Positions 45,178-59,100 are shown, counted from the stretch's first letter. The stretch: DNA of 64,000 bases from Polytrichum commune (GCA_950295325.1 OX485807.1:21611666-21675665); one strand, 5' to 3'. Made by a program: numbers and translations. Notes: generated from the sequence alone by a model not told the origin.

Positions 45178-48100
45178 ATGAGAGTAGGAGGCATTAACCA
45201 TGCCCCCAACCTCCGTGCTAGCAATAGAGTCCATCCCCTCTTTATCACCACCAATATGTGATGATGAAGCCACCACCGGAGATGAAGAAGCCAAAGCAGT
45301 ATAAACTCGTTGAGCTCGGAGCTCCTCCATCACCTGCTGCTCGAATCGACAGATTCGTTCGGCTTCTCCAATCATGACATCAATTCCCTCCTCTATGGAT
45401 ATGGACCGTTGTGCCCCCTGACCAGAATCCTCTGCCCCCAGAGACAATAACTGGTCACCACGATGCCGTTGCAATGCAAGGCATAAACTAACAGTCCACA
45501 CCATGGTATGGAGATCCATGGCTTGGCACAATACGAAGCGTCGTTGGCCCTCAGAAAGGCCAGGAACTGCGGTGGTACCAGTGCGGAAGCCATGGCACGC
45601 TCTCGTTCGTCAGCCGAGGGTTCGGTATGAATGTTGGTGGTAGCATCCCACACCATACCCGGCCCCTGATCGCGGAAGGCGAATGACTGTGCAAACGTCA
45701 TAAATGTGGAAAAGGCCTTCCGTGGTGCCCCCACTTTGTTGACTAATGCCAACGGGGGTAAATCATCTCGAACAACCGACAAGGAGGTCCGGTTTGGATC
45801 CAAGATATCATCCACCCTCTGATCAAAAGGTGGAGGTACTGCAAAAATTGCTGCAGCTACAGTAGAAGACAGTGCGGGGTTGGTCCAAATCCACCGAGGC
45901 CGGTGGGCATAAGAACCAATGCTCGCGGCATCTACAAAAATGGGATCTCCAAGGTGTTGCCGAACATAATGATCGCCTTCCAACATTTTATCCCGAGAGT
46001 CTCCCAACAATGGTACATTCTCGAAGATATACCCTGGAGGGGTATGTTGGTGGGAAAACCACCACTGCATGAGGCGGATGAGGTCCCAAAATAGGCTAGA
46101 CCTGGGATCCTCTAGACCTCGACCGGCTCCAGCACGTGAATGGCCCTGGGATGGCCATCCCGCAATTACCATATCCACTGGACCCAAGTGTCGTAAGTCG
46201 GCCTCACTAATGAGTGTGACATCACGAGGAAGACGTGAAAAACACCCATGAATGGCAGTCGGGTGTAACTGCTGAGGATACAACACCATGAACTGGTGAA
46301 GATGGTGACGAGCCACACGGGTGGACACTTGAGAGTTGTCCACATAGACATACCGCTTGACCATAAGGCCAGCCTCCAAAACGGCTGCTAATTCTGTGCC
46401 AATGCCCCAAACAACTCAACCAAAGTAATCCCAGTGTCTAGAGGGCGCCACAAAATGGGGCGTGCCAATGTGGATAGACTATCCAATATGACTAGTGTGG
46501 GAGAACTGAGAGAGAGAATAATGTCCTCACATCGTTGGAACAAGCCGGAGGAATCACGCCACGGAGGTAGAGGGTCCTTAGGATGGCGTACCAAGGTATG
46601 CCTAGGTGCCATCTCTCGTGGGTCTTCAACATCTCCCATGAATGCCAATGACTCCTCCAATACTGCGAATCCATAAGGCAATTTATCCACAATAGCACTG
46701 CATCCAAAAACCATGGATGATGGTTCGATGGTGGCGGCAGCTGCAAAGGCCACATAAATAAGTTCCCTACGGCCGTCTCCAACTGATCAACCTGATCGGA
46801 TCCAAGCCTCCTCAATCCAGTTGTCCAAACCAAAACCGAGGGGGTAAAGTGCTTGCTGACCAACTAAAATTTCATAGTTGGTCGCATCCGTCACCGCACA
46901 TCTGAGAAGAAGAGGTGCGGGTGAATCTCCAGGCTTCACTTGGAAGCTAAGCTGTAATGGCTCCCGAATATAATCAGTGGCCCGCTCCACGTGGCCAATA
47001 GATGTGACAATGGTAAATGGGCATGGAGCCAAGTCGTCGGTTGTCAACTGCAATGCCTGCGCCAACTTTTTGCCGATCATAACAGGTTGTGCTCCTGAAT
47101 CCATCATCACACACTGTGGAGCGACTCGAATAGGGTTTCCACCATCCCGACTGACAATCAAAATGCCAGAATCATTCACCATCCGTACAACGCCAGGTCG
47201 AATGTCTCGACGCTCGCGAGCAAGTCGAGCAGCTACATCTGAAAGATAACCGACGCCTGCAGAGGCTGGTGAATCATAAGATGAGGTTGGCTCTTGGCCA
47301 TCTAAGTTATGTGCGTCAAAAGACGCAATGGCCTCAGCCGCAAGCCTCGCTCGCCGTTTGGCCGCTTCTTCCGAATTTTCCGTGGTAGGAAGGTCCGCGG
47401 TGGCTTGAGCCACAGTCAAAGAAGGCGGGGATGCCTTGCCCTCCAAAATCCTACCTGATAGGTGAAAAACCTTAGCGGGTTTGACATCAGATGATGACCA
47501 CTCCATCGCTGTAAACAAAGGGGTGTGCAACACTTTGGATGCCAAAGTGTGCACCACATCGGTCGCCGGATTCGAAGCCTCCAAGCTCGAATTACGAGCA
47601 CTGATAGATTGGGCAGCATCAACCAATCCAAAAGACAACGGAAGACGTGTCTGGCCAATCTGATCCTCAGGACCATTGTTCCGAGCGTGTAAGTTGTCCA
47701 CAGACTCCCCTATGGTCGGAGGCGTGGCTTGTGACACGGTTTGAGCACGTGTCACCGTTGCGGAACTCTCCACTTGTCCAGAAGCTCCGAACATATGATA
47801 ATCTGGAGTGGAAGAACTAGCCTTAGTACCGAAGGTAGATGGTGAGTCCAAAATTTGGTCGGATGACGCCAAACTCTTAAACCTCTCCTACAAGGCACCA
47901 ACCTTGGCTTCCAACGCCTTTTCCCGTTCGGAAGTAGGACGTTTTTTCTGGATGGAGAGCAAAGCAATTCTCCACCGCGTGATTATTCCGCCCACAATGG
48001 GAACACTTCAACTGTTTGGGTAACTGATTATCCGCCTCCTTCGCCGAGCCCTTAGCAAGAACAAATGGTTTCCGCTTCGGAGTAGTGACGGTCTAGGCTT

Positions 48101-49256
48101 GCCTTTGCTTCGAAGGACAATCCTTCTTAGCATGGCCCGTCTGCCCACAAGACCAACAATGCAAAGTCTTGTCTACCTCTGCCTCCGCCAACCTTGCAGT
48201 CGCGATTGGAGCCTTCCGGGACTTGCTAGAATCCACTAGCAAGGATACCAAATCAGTGGCATCGTGCTGACACAATGCACGATCATACTGCTCCACCATG
48301 GCGAATACATCTACGAGTGTCGCCCGACCACCAAATTCCATGATGATGCTGGGCAACGCCAAGTCAAGGAGGCGTTTGTCAATCTTTGACAAGAACACCT
48401 ACACCAACTGACTTTCCGCGAACACACCTCCAGATTCTCTGGAAAACCTCGCCAACCTCGTATACATGCTACGAGGTGTATCGTCCTTCTCCCGTCTGAA
48501 ATCATGTATCCGCTGCATCTGGTCACTACGGAAGCCTCCGTATTCCTTCGGTAGATGCAGCTCAAATGCCCGCAATGGCTCAAAATCTGGCGGAGCCCCT
48601 AAAGAGGCTAAAGCCGCTTGGGGGGCCTGGGCATAACGCGATAGTGGAAGAACTGGGCTCGACGTACTCTCCGCAGTGGGAGCAAGATCCGTAGCCCTCG
48701 GCTCACCAGGAGGAGCTCCCTCCACATCCACCACATAACCTCCCTCCGGTACGTCTGACTTAACCTCAGGAACGGCCATCAAACTGGAAGTTGTGCCTTT
48801 CTTCAATGCGGACACCAACTCAACCCGAGTCTCCCAGTACCGCTCCACCTGGCGCAGCTCCATCTAATGAGCATCCGTCCATTGCTCATAGGTCTGGAGG
48901 GCTTTATGCTCCAAATGCTGTGGCAGAAGCTCGAACGCATATCAATCGTTGAAGTTGGTATTGCGTTGACACTTCTCCCTCATCCATGTTCTGAACCGAA
49001 TTTTCCAATCTTGCAAGGAAATGGTCCCTGCTCGATCAGAAAATCGGTCCCGGATGCCGCCTCGGGTCTCCTCCTCCATCTCGTCAAAGGATCCCACCCA
49101 AAGGACGTAAGACCAAGTGGCAGTCCCCCACGCCGAAGAAGGTTGAAAAGCCTCGTCGGGTGCTACCACGGGTTCACTGTCCAAAAAGTCCGAAGATCGA
49201 CCTTGCGATGATGCCGGAGATGGAGAACGATAATGTTGGCTCCGAGTTGTAACCAT
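45175..49256 (-). pseudogene. Element B ORF1: gag-protease-methyltransferase (broken)
   Basis: The start MVTTRSQHYRSPSP is at 49256. Gag-like sequence with CCHC knuckles (CWSCGQTGHAKKDC, CSHCGRNNHAVENC) comes first, then a protease with MMDSGAQPVMIG near 47100, then the DNMT-like domain. Nonsense codons lie at 48942, 48864, about 48396, 48093, about 47886 and 46787. One-base frameshifts lie near 47945 (A-run), 46405 (G-run inside methyltransferase motif I) and 45595. Clear homology to A persists across all breaks. Confidence 0.88.
45478..46436 (-). other. DNMT3/DRM-like domain (element B), catalytic Cys lost
   Basis: Motif I (TLVELFG, then GIGTELA after a frameshift), DMVIAGWPSQGHSRAG for motif IV, YIFENVPLLG for motif VI and VDAASIGSYAHRPRWIWTN for motif VIII align with element A. 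The catalytic Cys of motif IV is Ser. The C-terminal block EGQRRFVLCQAMDL corresponds to motifs IX-X. The Trp before the PC site is intact here, showing the ancestral codon lost in A. Confidence 0.85.
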
Positions 49257-50795
49257 AAACATGCAATGGATTTGGTCACTGGAGCCAACAACGTAAACAA
49301 ATGTGGTATTAGGATAAAGGCAACCTGCACCTGCAACCACCACCAAATGTTATGGTCTGCAGGTCATAAATCCAACCTCACCATAAGGGAATACAAGCAC
49401 CGCCCACTTGGTGCACACATAAAGCTCTTGTCGGTCATTACTCCGACCTCACCCCCACAATATCCCATCACAGACTAGGACAACACAAAATGGGGCAATG
49501 TTGGAAGACTCCACCACAAAAGCCCGCCACGGGCGAAGATACCACAACAAAATACAAGAAACAATGCAATAACAGCACTGGATCCTCTTCCCCAACACAA
49601 CACTTAAATAAAAATTGAAAGCGACCGCGACCAACCGGCACCCGCCTGCGGTTGGTGGTTAAAATGAAAAGCCCATGTTGCTGAAGAAAATGAAATGCTA
49701 CCTATACACATCTCTCATCTTCCCACTACAACCTAAGAATCCCTCCTCACAAGAATGCCAGAAATATGCGTTTACAAACACAATTCGGACCTAATAATAA
49801 TTTATTTGAGGCCGAACGGAATTTCACATGTCACCCAATTTCTAATGACACTTCCTCGGAAATTTTGTGCAACACAATTCCTATAAGAAATCCCGAATAC
49901 CTTAATATATAATAAGAAATTTGGGGTTCATCTTGTATTCTTGATTAATGAAAACAAGAAGTTAACCTCTTAAAGAGAAAATAAAAATTAGAAGTTCAAA
50001 GAAACTATAAAACAATATTTAAATTAAAAAAATCCCGTTTTAATTATTTAATTGAATAAAATAAAAAAGTCCGGTTTTTAATTAATTAATGCATTAATTA
50101 GTTTAAAATTTTTTTTTTTAAAGATAGATGTTAATATGTAACCGGTTGGGTTTGCAAATACCCGGATCTCAACCAATTACGACCCAAGAGTATCCCCGAT
50201 CCAATAATTGATTTAATCCACCCCAGCTAAAGGGGGTTACCCTGGCAGGTACAGGTAATAAAGGCAGGTACCCTGATAGGCAGGTAGCCGCCGAAGGCTG
50301 ACACAGAGGCAGACAGCGCAGGAAAGCAGCGCAGGCAGACAACGCAGGCAAACAGCACAGGCAGACAGCGGCAGACAACAGAGGGGGGCAGGCTGCCTCC
50401 CTCTTCTTTTTCTTTTTTCTTTTTTTTTTTGGTCAAAATTTGAGCCCTTCTCAAGGATCAAAAATACCCCCTTCACTTCCTACCTCACAAATTCATGCTT
50501 GTAGGCAACTAATAACAAGAAATTCCGTGTAGTATTGAGAAATTTCTCATCACAATTCAAAATGATGTGTAAACTTCACAAGCAACTTTTTTCTTCTTGT
50601 TGCTCCGCTAGTCCGCGATGTTTGTCGTTCTCCACTCCAAAATCCCGCCACCACTTGTCCTCACACTCTTTCTTGAGTGTTATAGCTCAAGATTTGAAGA
50701 AAACAGAATGAATCATGCGCATTCTTGCCAAGTAAGAAGGAAGAGAGTAGAACATTCATAATAGCTCTAAATTTCTCTTCAAATGCACACAATTA
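49257..50795 (-). other. Element B untranslated leader
   Basis: Non-coding DNA of about 1.5 kb between the diverged 5' block and gag. It contains an AT-rich stretch (49900-50120), the motif shared with 7826-7870 (50137-50180) and a CAGGCAGACA-type repeat (50247-50386). No primer-binding site was identified. Confidence 0.6.
50247..50386. repeat. Degenerate GCAGGCAGACA repeat
   Basis: GCAGGCAGAC(A) and variants recur roughly every 10-25 bases, together with GCAGGTACC and CAGGCAGGTA. It is a low-complexity minisatellite within the leader of element B. Confidence 0.75.
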
Positions 50796-51067
50796 GTCAA
50801 GCTATCTCTCATTCTACCACGGGAGAATCCAAGAGTGCAAGAGAGGGAAGAAGAACTCAAGATTTATTGCAAAAACATGCAATCTACACCTCACACAAGC
50901 TCTATCCACACACTAACTCACAAGACTTGATTTGGCAAGAATGCCAAGCCAAGGAGGAGGCTCCTCACTTAGGAGCCTCACTTTCCAAAACTAAGGTTCA
51001 TCCATCCAACTCTAAATGGATGAAGCCCAACGGATAAGGTGCGGCCGCCGACGCCGCATACCGTGAT

Positions 51068-53188
51068 AGGTCATTTTTCACATGATTAGCTAAAAATGAA
51101 AGTATGCAACTCAAATTTTGTGGCTAAAGAGGACCATTCTAGGCCTCTTAGATGCATAGGGTTTAACCTATAAATGTTTTTAGCATGTTTGTATTATTTA
51201 TGCATTCTCTTTATATACTGAATGTTATGAAATGCTCGTCAAATTCCTTCCAAACTACATTGGGTGGTTGTCGAGAAGTGTACCCTTCCAAGAAAGGGAA
51301 AAAACTTTAAATAAAAAGAGGAACATCAAAATGTTTTTATATTGACATGCGATGTCTCCATTGACTACCTGTGTGAACATGGTGTAACCTTCCAAGACAA
51401 CAGGCTATCGTTATCTACCAAAACCCTTACCAACTCCTCCAACTCCGGCATCGCAAGATCTCTCGCAAGTATAAACCAGCAATTGTTCCCCAATCAAGAT
51501 TGGTCAACAAATCCTTGGTGCATGAGGAATCCAAAAGCTGAGGCATCAATTGAAACTCCAAAACACAACGATAACATGCGGGAGTTTGGGAGTTGTTCGG
51601 TTGCCACGTTGTTGAAACCCATAACGGTTTGTTCATTTTCCGTATCTCTTGCCACCCTCGCTTGAAACTCGGCCCATACCGGATCCTCATGCAATTCTTC
51701 ATGGATGCCTTTCCATATTTTCACTTGTGATTTTTGCCTCTCCTCCAAGCCCTTGTGGTTGTCTCTTGTACTCCAATAGCTACTTTCAAGTAAACTCGTA
51801 TTCCATCTAAATCTTTGTCGCCTCCGTCCTCCACCACATCAACAATTTGGAGTTCATGCCAAAAGTTTATCGCTCACGGGTTTAGGGTTCACCAGGACAT
51901 TCTCGTGCAATTTTTTGTTCGACATGGTTTGAATAATTCATTGTGAGCACTCAGTGCCATGGCCACCATATTGATGTCAGATCTTGTCATCTCGTGAGCA
52001 CTACCTTGTTTTTATACCTCCCAAACGTCCCACACCATGTGCATAAACTATCCTCACAAACAGGCATCGGATTCGACCAAGGTAATTGATTGCGAAATAC
52101 TAATTTGCTCTGATATCAACAAGGTTATCTTATTGCTGCTTCTTCTTCTCCTTGTAGTTGTTCTTTGCACTATTGATGATAATGTTGGCCTTGCCACAAG
52201 CATACCATTTTGGTGCATATGAACATTAAAAAGGTCCAGTCGAATGCATTCAGATCGTTTCTTGGTGCAGATAGCTGCAAACAAGAGCTGCAGTGGAGTG
52301 TCACATATTCCACAAGAATTTTGATCACCCTCCTCCGGAATATTGTTTTGATCCACCAACCTTACTCAAATTGCAATACTGATGACGCCCTGCAATTAGT
52401 TCTTCCTGTGATTGTTTCTTGAATGCTTGCACAAAGCCTGACACCATCATTAAAGAGTATTTTAAGGTTTTGTACTCATCTTCTTGATCGCATCTGTTTC
52501 CACGTCGTTTTGTAAACCAAGGTCTGAAAATTCAGTAGTCAGTGGATTTGTGTCTGCAGTCCCCATCTTTACAAACTATCCCTAATTACATAGTTTGAGG
52601 GTAGACTTTTGACACATAGGAGAGAAATCAAAGGACTTTAAACCACCAGCACCACCACAACAACAGAAGTAGGGGGGAGAGAAAAACAAAAAGATAAGAC
52701 CCACACTTTTTCCACTGCAAACGGCTCCCAAAACCAACCCACTTTCTCCCAAATCCAACCCGCTTTGTGCCAACCACCAACCCCAAATTCTCTAAAAAGC
52801 ATCCCACTTTTCACCCAAATCTGCCCACACTTTGTGCTGAAGACATGCGGACGGATTAATGTGTGGTCCAGTTAGGGGATTAGGAAGCATGCACAGACCC
52901 TAGTGTAAACAAATAGAATTGAAATTTCCTGATGGGCACATACTCTTAGCTCGTCTTTGAGCCCAGAGTAGTGAAGTACAACAGATAATAAGAGAAACTC
53001 CTCATTGAGATTAACAGACTTCAATCCATGAAGTAAAAACACCACAGGGTAAACGCAAATGGTTTACACCAGTCCAAAGAACTTGTTCTGAAGTTAAAAG
53101 TCTACGCTAAAAGTAAAACCCCTTGTAATTTGGGTTCTCCAACCAGAGCCCTGGATAACTTTAAAATAATGTGTATGATACACCACGA
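51068..53188. other. Intergenic region downstream of SUA
   Basis: No supported gene. A charged minus-strand open frame at 51494-51748 and another at 52054-52359 have no recognisable similarity and no splice partners that I can defend. The SUA 3' untranslated region must lie in the last few hundred bases. Confidence 0.4.
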
Positions 53189-56100
53189 TCAGATCATGTC
53201 ATGAAACCGAGCTAGCGCTTTCTTCTGTATAACAATACGATAGCTGTCGCCAGGAAGAGTCTCGAATCGTGCATCCGTCTTCTTTTGTTGGCTCTGACTT
53301 CCAAGGCCAGCCCTTTCCCCGGTTCCCTGGGCCAAGACTGGTTCAACAATCCCACTTCCTTCCTTCCCAAGACCCTGCATGCATATCAACACGATAAGTA
53401 TGTCCCATCTAATAGTTTGTTTGAAAAACTTTCACTACAAAAATCATCAGCTAAACTGATATCTAAAAGACTTCTACTAACATGAACCATGATCCCACCC
53501 ACATATAGCATGAATCCTGTAAATTGTAACTTCTTTAAGTCCAGCTAATCACATAGTTGACCCAGCCAATTTTACTAAAAGAGCACTGCTTGAAATCAAT
53601 GCTGCTCATTCCAGGGGCAATTCATTCTGCAATATGTTCAGAGAATAGTCTGAATCCATCAGAAATTATCAAACCATTGCAGTATGACTTGTCAATTAAT
53701 TACGGCCCAACAAATATATCCCAAACTCAGTACAGAACATTCTCCAGAGAAATGTCCAAAAATAATAATTGCTTGAAACATTCTTCTACTGTACACGAAT
53801 CCACTAACTTAATGAAATTAATTTCTAAGATCCATGAACTGGACCATGAGCATCCAATTTCAAGGGTTAGAACGTGAAGTTATCAAAGAGAACACTTTTT
53901 ATCCTAAACATGGAGGGAGGTAACTTACTGAGCCTTCTTGCCATCCCATGTTGCGAAGCATGCGGTTGCCCACATTGCTTGCATCCAAAGCTTTCTCGGC
54001 CGTGATTACTTCAAATGCCTGACTTTCTGGACCTGCCATGGCTGCACCAGGTCCTATAGATCCTCCCCCCACTCCAGGAGGAAAGGGCATTTCAGATCCT
54101 CGACCTGCCCCACTCCCTCTTGCTCCAACTCCAGGAGGAAAGGGCATATCTTTCCCTGATCATAAAGATGCGCTTGTGAGCACAACAAAATCTCCACATC
54201 CAATGAAATGTACCCGTGCATGGACTTGGTTTACTTGTTCACATTTAGATACAAGACTTCATTTCTCTATGAGTTATAAGTACCTTTCTCTTTCCCATCC
54301 GCTTCAGACATATCTCCAGGTAATGAAGTCGAATACAGATTACGACGCTCTGCCGCTCTATCCCTGTATCCACTTTGAGGGGCTTCAGTGAACCTTCTTC
54401 TTCCTGTTGATGATGGTGTGGAATTGGGGAATGCCCCTAATGCTGATGCATCTGTTTTGAAGGGAGTGACAACAACTGGATTCTCTTGAACTCCACCACC
54501 TAATGATGCACCACTTGTTTCAGCCCCTCTCCCTCTCCCAGCCCCTCTTCCCGCTGTAGAACTTTGCTGCACCAGAGAATTGGTGTTTCCAAACACGGAA
54601 ACTCCTCTGCCAGAACTCTGAGTAAGAGGCCTTGCTCTCCCTGAGCCTTCAGGTGGCTGATAGTTCCCACTGAAAGGATTACCACCTCCACGACCTAGTG
54701 TGGACATTCCTCGACCAGAACCTATTTTGTTTGGAGTTGAAATGGGCTGTGCAGCCCTTGCTGTAGATTGAACTGCAGAACCCCTCCCAGATGCCAGGTT
54801 AGCATTCACATCCATCACAGTATCTGGGCTTGTAACACGGATTTCTTCAGCAGGAGTTGCGGGCACGACACCCTCGTGCTGACGCTGTTTCCAAACAGAC
54901 ATCACAGTGTTCATCTTTTTCTTTCCAGCCCCAACAAGTACTTTCCCTGCAAGACGAATTTCCCTCTCTTTCTCTTTCATCCTCTCCTTCTCTTTCTTGG
55001 CAGAGAGTTTCGCAGCTTCAGCGGCTGCTGCTACTGCTTCAGCTAGACTTTGTTTCTTGGGTTCAGCATTTGGGTCAACTGTCACAACAGGAGGAGCTGA
55101 TATCACTTTAGCTTTGGTAGTTGAAGTCAAATTGCTTGCAGTTGATGCATCTGCAGTTCCTATTGCTCCATTAGCCAGTGAGCTCTCAGGTGCTACATAA
55201 GCTGTGTACTGTTGAGTTTCTTGATCGTAAGTGTACCATACTCCAGAATTCCCATCATAATACAAACCTGTAAGAAAATACACTGTCCTTAGCTTTCTGA
55301 CTTTTCAGATATACATGGTTCCACTGTTTAGAGGTGTTTCTCAACATGGTTCCTCTGCCACAAAATTTATAAATTTAGGCGATCACTTTGGAGAGATATC
55401 TAGACACTAGTAACTTCAAATACATATCTTCTGTTAAAAGCTTTTCATGGGGATAGTAGCAACAACTTTTGGTCATGTAAGACAACTGACAATGACCACT
55501 ACTGGTTGGAAGCCCCACATTCTAATCAGCAACACTTGAAGAACGTCCCTGACCCAGACCTGATGGTCGCTTCAAGACTATGAAGTTTGAATCGAACAAA
55601 CACTTGATTGGACAAAGGCATTCAAATGGACCACCCAATATAATAGAGAATTACCTCGATTCCCATCATAGTAGAAACCAGAAACAGCATCATAATAATA
55701 ACCGGAAGCTTCATCCCATACAAAACTTGACTGAGGGGCTCCACTCTCGCCTTCACCAGTAACACCAGCTTCTGTGTCGTTACCCTTGTGCATGCCAGTA
55801 TCTGCAGTATCCGCAGGATTGTACTCTTTTGGTGCCCATCCTATCATATCATACTGAACAGAAAAGTAAAACACCGAATCAAATTACATGCTTCCCTTCT
55901 ATTTGTGGAGGAATCAGCAAAGGCTTGTAAAATCACACTCAAGGCTTAAGTACAACGCACAAGGTTGAACCAGTGTGAAGTCCTAACAAAGAACTCTTGT
56001 AGCTACTACATGCAAGATTGTCTCAATCCATTCATGCCCCTCTACTCTCCCACTGCAGGAAGCCATACTCTGCAAAGTTCACCCTTAAGGGAGTTTCAAC

Positions 56101-59100
56101 ACCACTATGCATATATTCAAACAAATGCATCACACCAGCAACAAAGCAGTTACAATGGGAGACACACAACACCTGTTGAGCAAAAGTGGCAGCTTCAATA
56201 GCAGCTGCAGCTGCTGCACTCCCTTGAGAAGTGGAGCCAGAGGCAGGCCCAACGCTTTTGGCAAAAGCAACTCGCAACAGCTGTCCATTCTTGTCTAATG
56301 CTACTCCATTTGTAGACTCAAGTGCCTTCGCAGCATCCTCTACCTGCAAAAACAAACTTTTACTTATACAAAATGGAATGAAGTGCAGTCAAATAGGTTT
56401 GAAGTTTCGTGTGAGTTCCTTCATGTCCTCAGTCTACAAAGGAAAAATTGCACCACAATCCACCTACTACGACCTCAAGTAGCAATGACCACATAAATTA
56501 AAGTCAAACCCAAACCTTTGCATATGTTAATTAAGACTTTGTTCCTGTCGCATTGTACATATACCAGGACATTTAAAGACCAGGAAGACCTGCTTAAACT
56601 TTGATACCACCATAACAAAATTGCAGAAACTTGCAATTAATTCCATTAATCACCCGCCAGTGTGCACTCAATAACAAAATACAGAAGATTAATAAAACCA
56701 ATACAGATTAAAAAAACATCTGAACATATTTTGCACTAAATTACTGCAAAAATAAACACAAAATAAGATTGATACCGAAATGATAGTAGGATAATAATAG
56801 ATTTCAACTTTCACGCAACCCTTGTGACAGTCATAGCTGAAAGTCTAATAATATGTCCCTTCCTTTTCTCATAAACGCCAGAACCATAGTATCAACCAAG
56901 AAAATTTCTTGTTGAAGGGTGTGTGAAGCTAGTAGGAGACTTGAAATTGAACACGTTAACCACAAATGATAAGGAGCAACATACCGAATGGAAATGTATG
57001 AAGGCAAAGCCTCGAGATACACTTGTGAACTTGTCTCGTACAAGCCGTAGATCCTACACAACCATAGGCAGGTTGGAAAATGAGAAGCACTATTAGCTGG
57101 AAACATCATACAGCCATATTGTCTGAAGACAGTGTGATGTTAAAATACAAATAACATACACTTATGAAGATGCATGATAAGCAAGGACAATTTCATCATG
57201 TAAGCACACTAAGGAAAAAATCGACACACTACATGCAAGATACAAGCAACCGCTCTACAAATGACGTCCATTATAGGCTCTTATAGCTAAAAAACTTCAG
57301 TGCTAGTGGATAATGCACTGTAGGCAGTCTAATGTGTTGCCATCAACTGAGAGTTAACTTTGTGCGTGATCACAAGAACTTGACGGTTTTGGCATCATAT
57401 AAGAATCAAGAGGAAGCAATGATTGCCTAGAAAAAATACTGCTGGCTGAACTGGACTAAAAATGTAGTGTAGCTTATTCTGTTACAAATCATTTATTTGT
57501 ATAGTTGTAGCAGAATCAAATACCTTAATGGCTGCAAATTTAGAGAACTCGCAGTGCAGACTTTCCTCATTGATGGACTCATCCAAGCCACGAACAACAA
57601 GAACATGTGTTGGTCCTGCACAACCATTATAGCGATATTATGGCACCTCAACCATAGGAAACAGGCACAAAATAAAAACACAGAGCTCTTAACAACTACA
57701 CACCTGCTTCGGAAGCCCGTCTAGCACCAGGACCTGATGCTGCAGTCAAATCTGCAGCAGGTGAGTCATCTGTCCGAGCCTCGTTGCACTGCATCCCCCC
57801 AGACGTACAAGCAAGTTAAAACATGTCCTGTAACTATCCTCTTGCTTCTAAATTGATTACAAACATGAAAAAGATTACAAACCTCCACCATAGATTACAT
57901 AACAAGGCCTAATAATGAAGTATTAAATTGAGTATGTTATAAGGCACCAATCAAAATGTCTGACTTCAAGTTGTATGTAACTTGTGAAGTCTGATAGTGC
58001 TAGGCTAGACTCTACACACAAAACTGGTGCTATAATTGAATGTCATGTCACTAAGAGGGATAAACCACACAAACAACATGTAGGGCACCTAGAGCATATG
58101 TAGATTCAAGAACATAATACACTTTCATAAAAACGGAACACTTTGCTATTATGCAGTTTAGGCCTGAATGACACGTCCTGCAATATGCACTCAAAAATTG
58201 ACATCAAGGAGTGCCTAACCCCATGACACCTGAAAGCAGGTTACAATGTATTATGAAAAACACTTCAAGACAACTGAGTGAACACTTCAGCCATACCTGA
58301 AAACACACAACCCGACGGGCGAAATTGTTGCACCCACACACTGTGCACATCCAATCAGCTGCTGCAAGACCAGCCTTTGCCATAGCTCCTCGACTTGATC
58401 CTCCTGGCAAAGACCCAGGTCCACCTGTAGGTTTGCTGCTGTTTGACAATCCCGTTCCCAAACAGAAGTCAATATGAGCAAGTTTTTCAATCAACTACTT
58501 CAACATTATACTGTGTGGCGTGCAGTATCCTTGCTCCATCAGCAATCCATTCTGCTCCCGCCATATGTATACAGTGTCTGAAATTCTTGCAACATTTCCA
58601 CTACCCCAGTATTTTGGATATGAGCCAATGTAATGGCACCCCTCTGAAACTGCATACAGGATAGAAGTCATAGCGTGCCCTCACCTGTACTCAAAGAAAA
58701 TCCGACGTCCATCAACAACTATGCCATCATAAGCAACTCCCTCCATCATTTTCTGAGCAGATTCCTGAATACAACCATAGACATATTCCAGTCACTGAGA
58801 CGAGCACAGAACCCACTCTGCAACTTTCAAATTCCAGATATTGCATCTACTCTCAACAGTCAGGCAACCTAAATATGCACTTCAAACAATCCCAATCCAC
58901 TGCAGTGAGATATCATTGCAGTGATAGATTAAGCTTCAACAAACACAAAGTCTAGATCAAAATCAATAATCTATGAAACTACACGTTAAGCAGATGTTAC
59001 ATCAAATTCACTAAGCAAGAACTCACCACATCTGGGAAATCCACAAAAGCAAAGCCACGAGATACTCCAGTACTGCGTTCCTTGATGACACGGACATGTT

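Larger units (their letters stand above)
41643..51067 (-). mobile_element. Retroelement B: older relative of element A
   Basis: This element has the same domain order as A on the minus strand: gag, protease, DNMT-like domain, conserved UAG, RT, RNase H, integrase, PHD. The 3' end is a 107-bp block with perfect TGTCG..CGACA termini, directly after a purine tract GGGGGGCA. The 5' side has a diverged relative of the 432-bp block at about 50796-51067, ending in CGTGATA where A has CGTGACA. No second copy of either block is seen. Target duplication is unclear. At least three frameshifts and about fourteen nonsense codons show it is older than A. Confidence 0.85.

Noticed and set aside
51342-51748. 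Overlapping open frames in both directions near the end of element B
   Set aside because: The longest are under 110 residues, conflict with each other and have no recognised domain or splice support.
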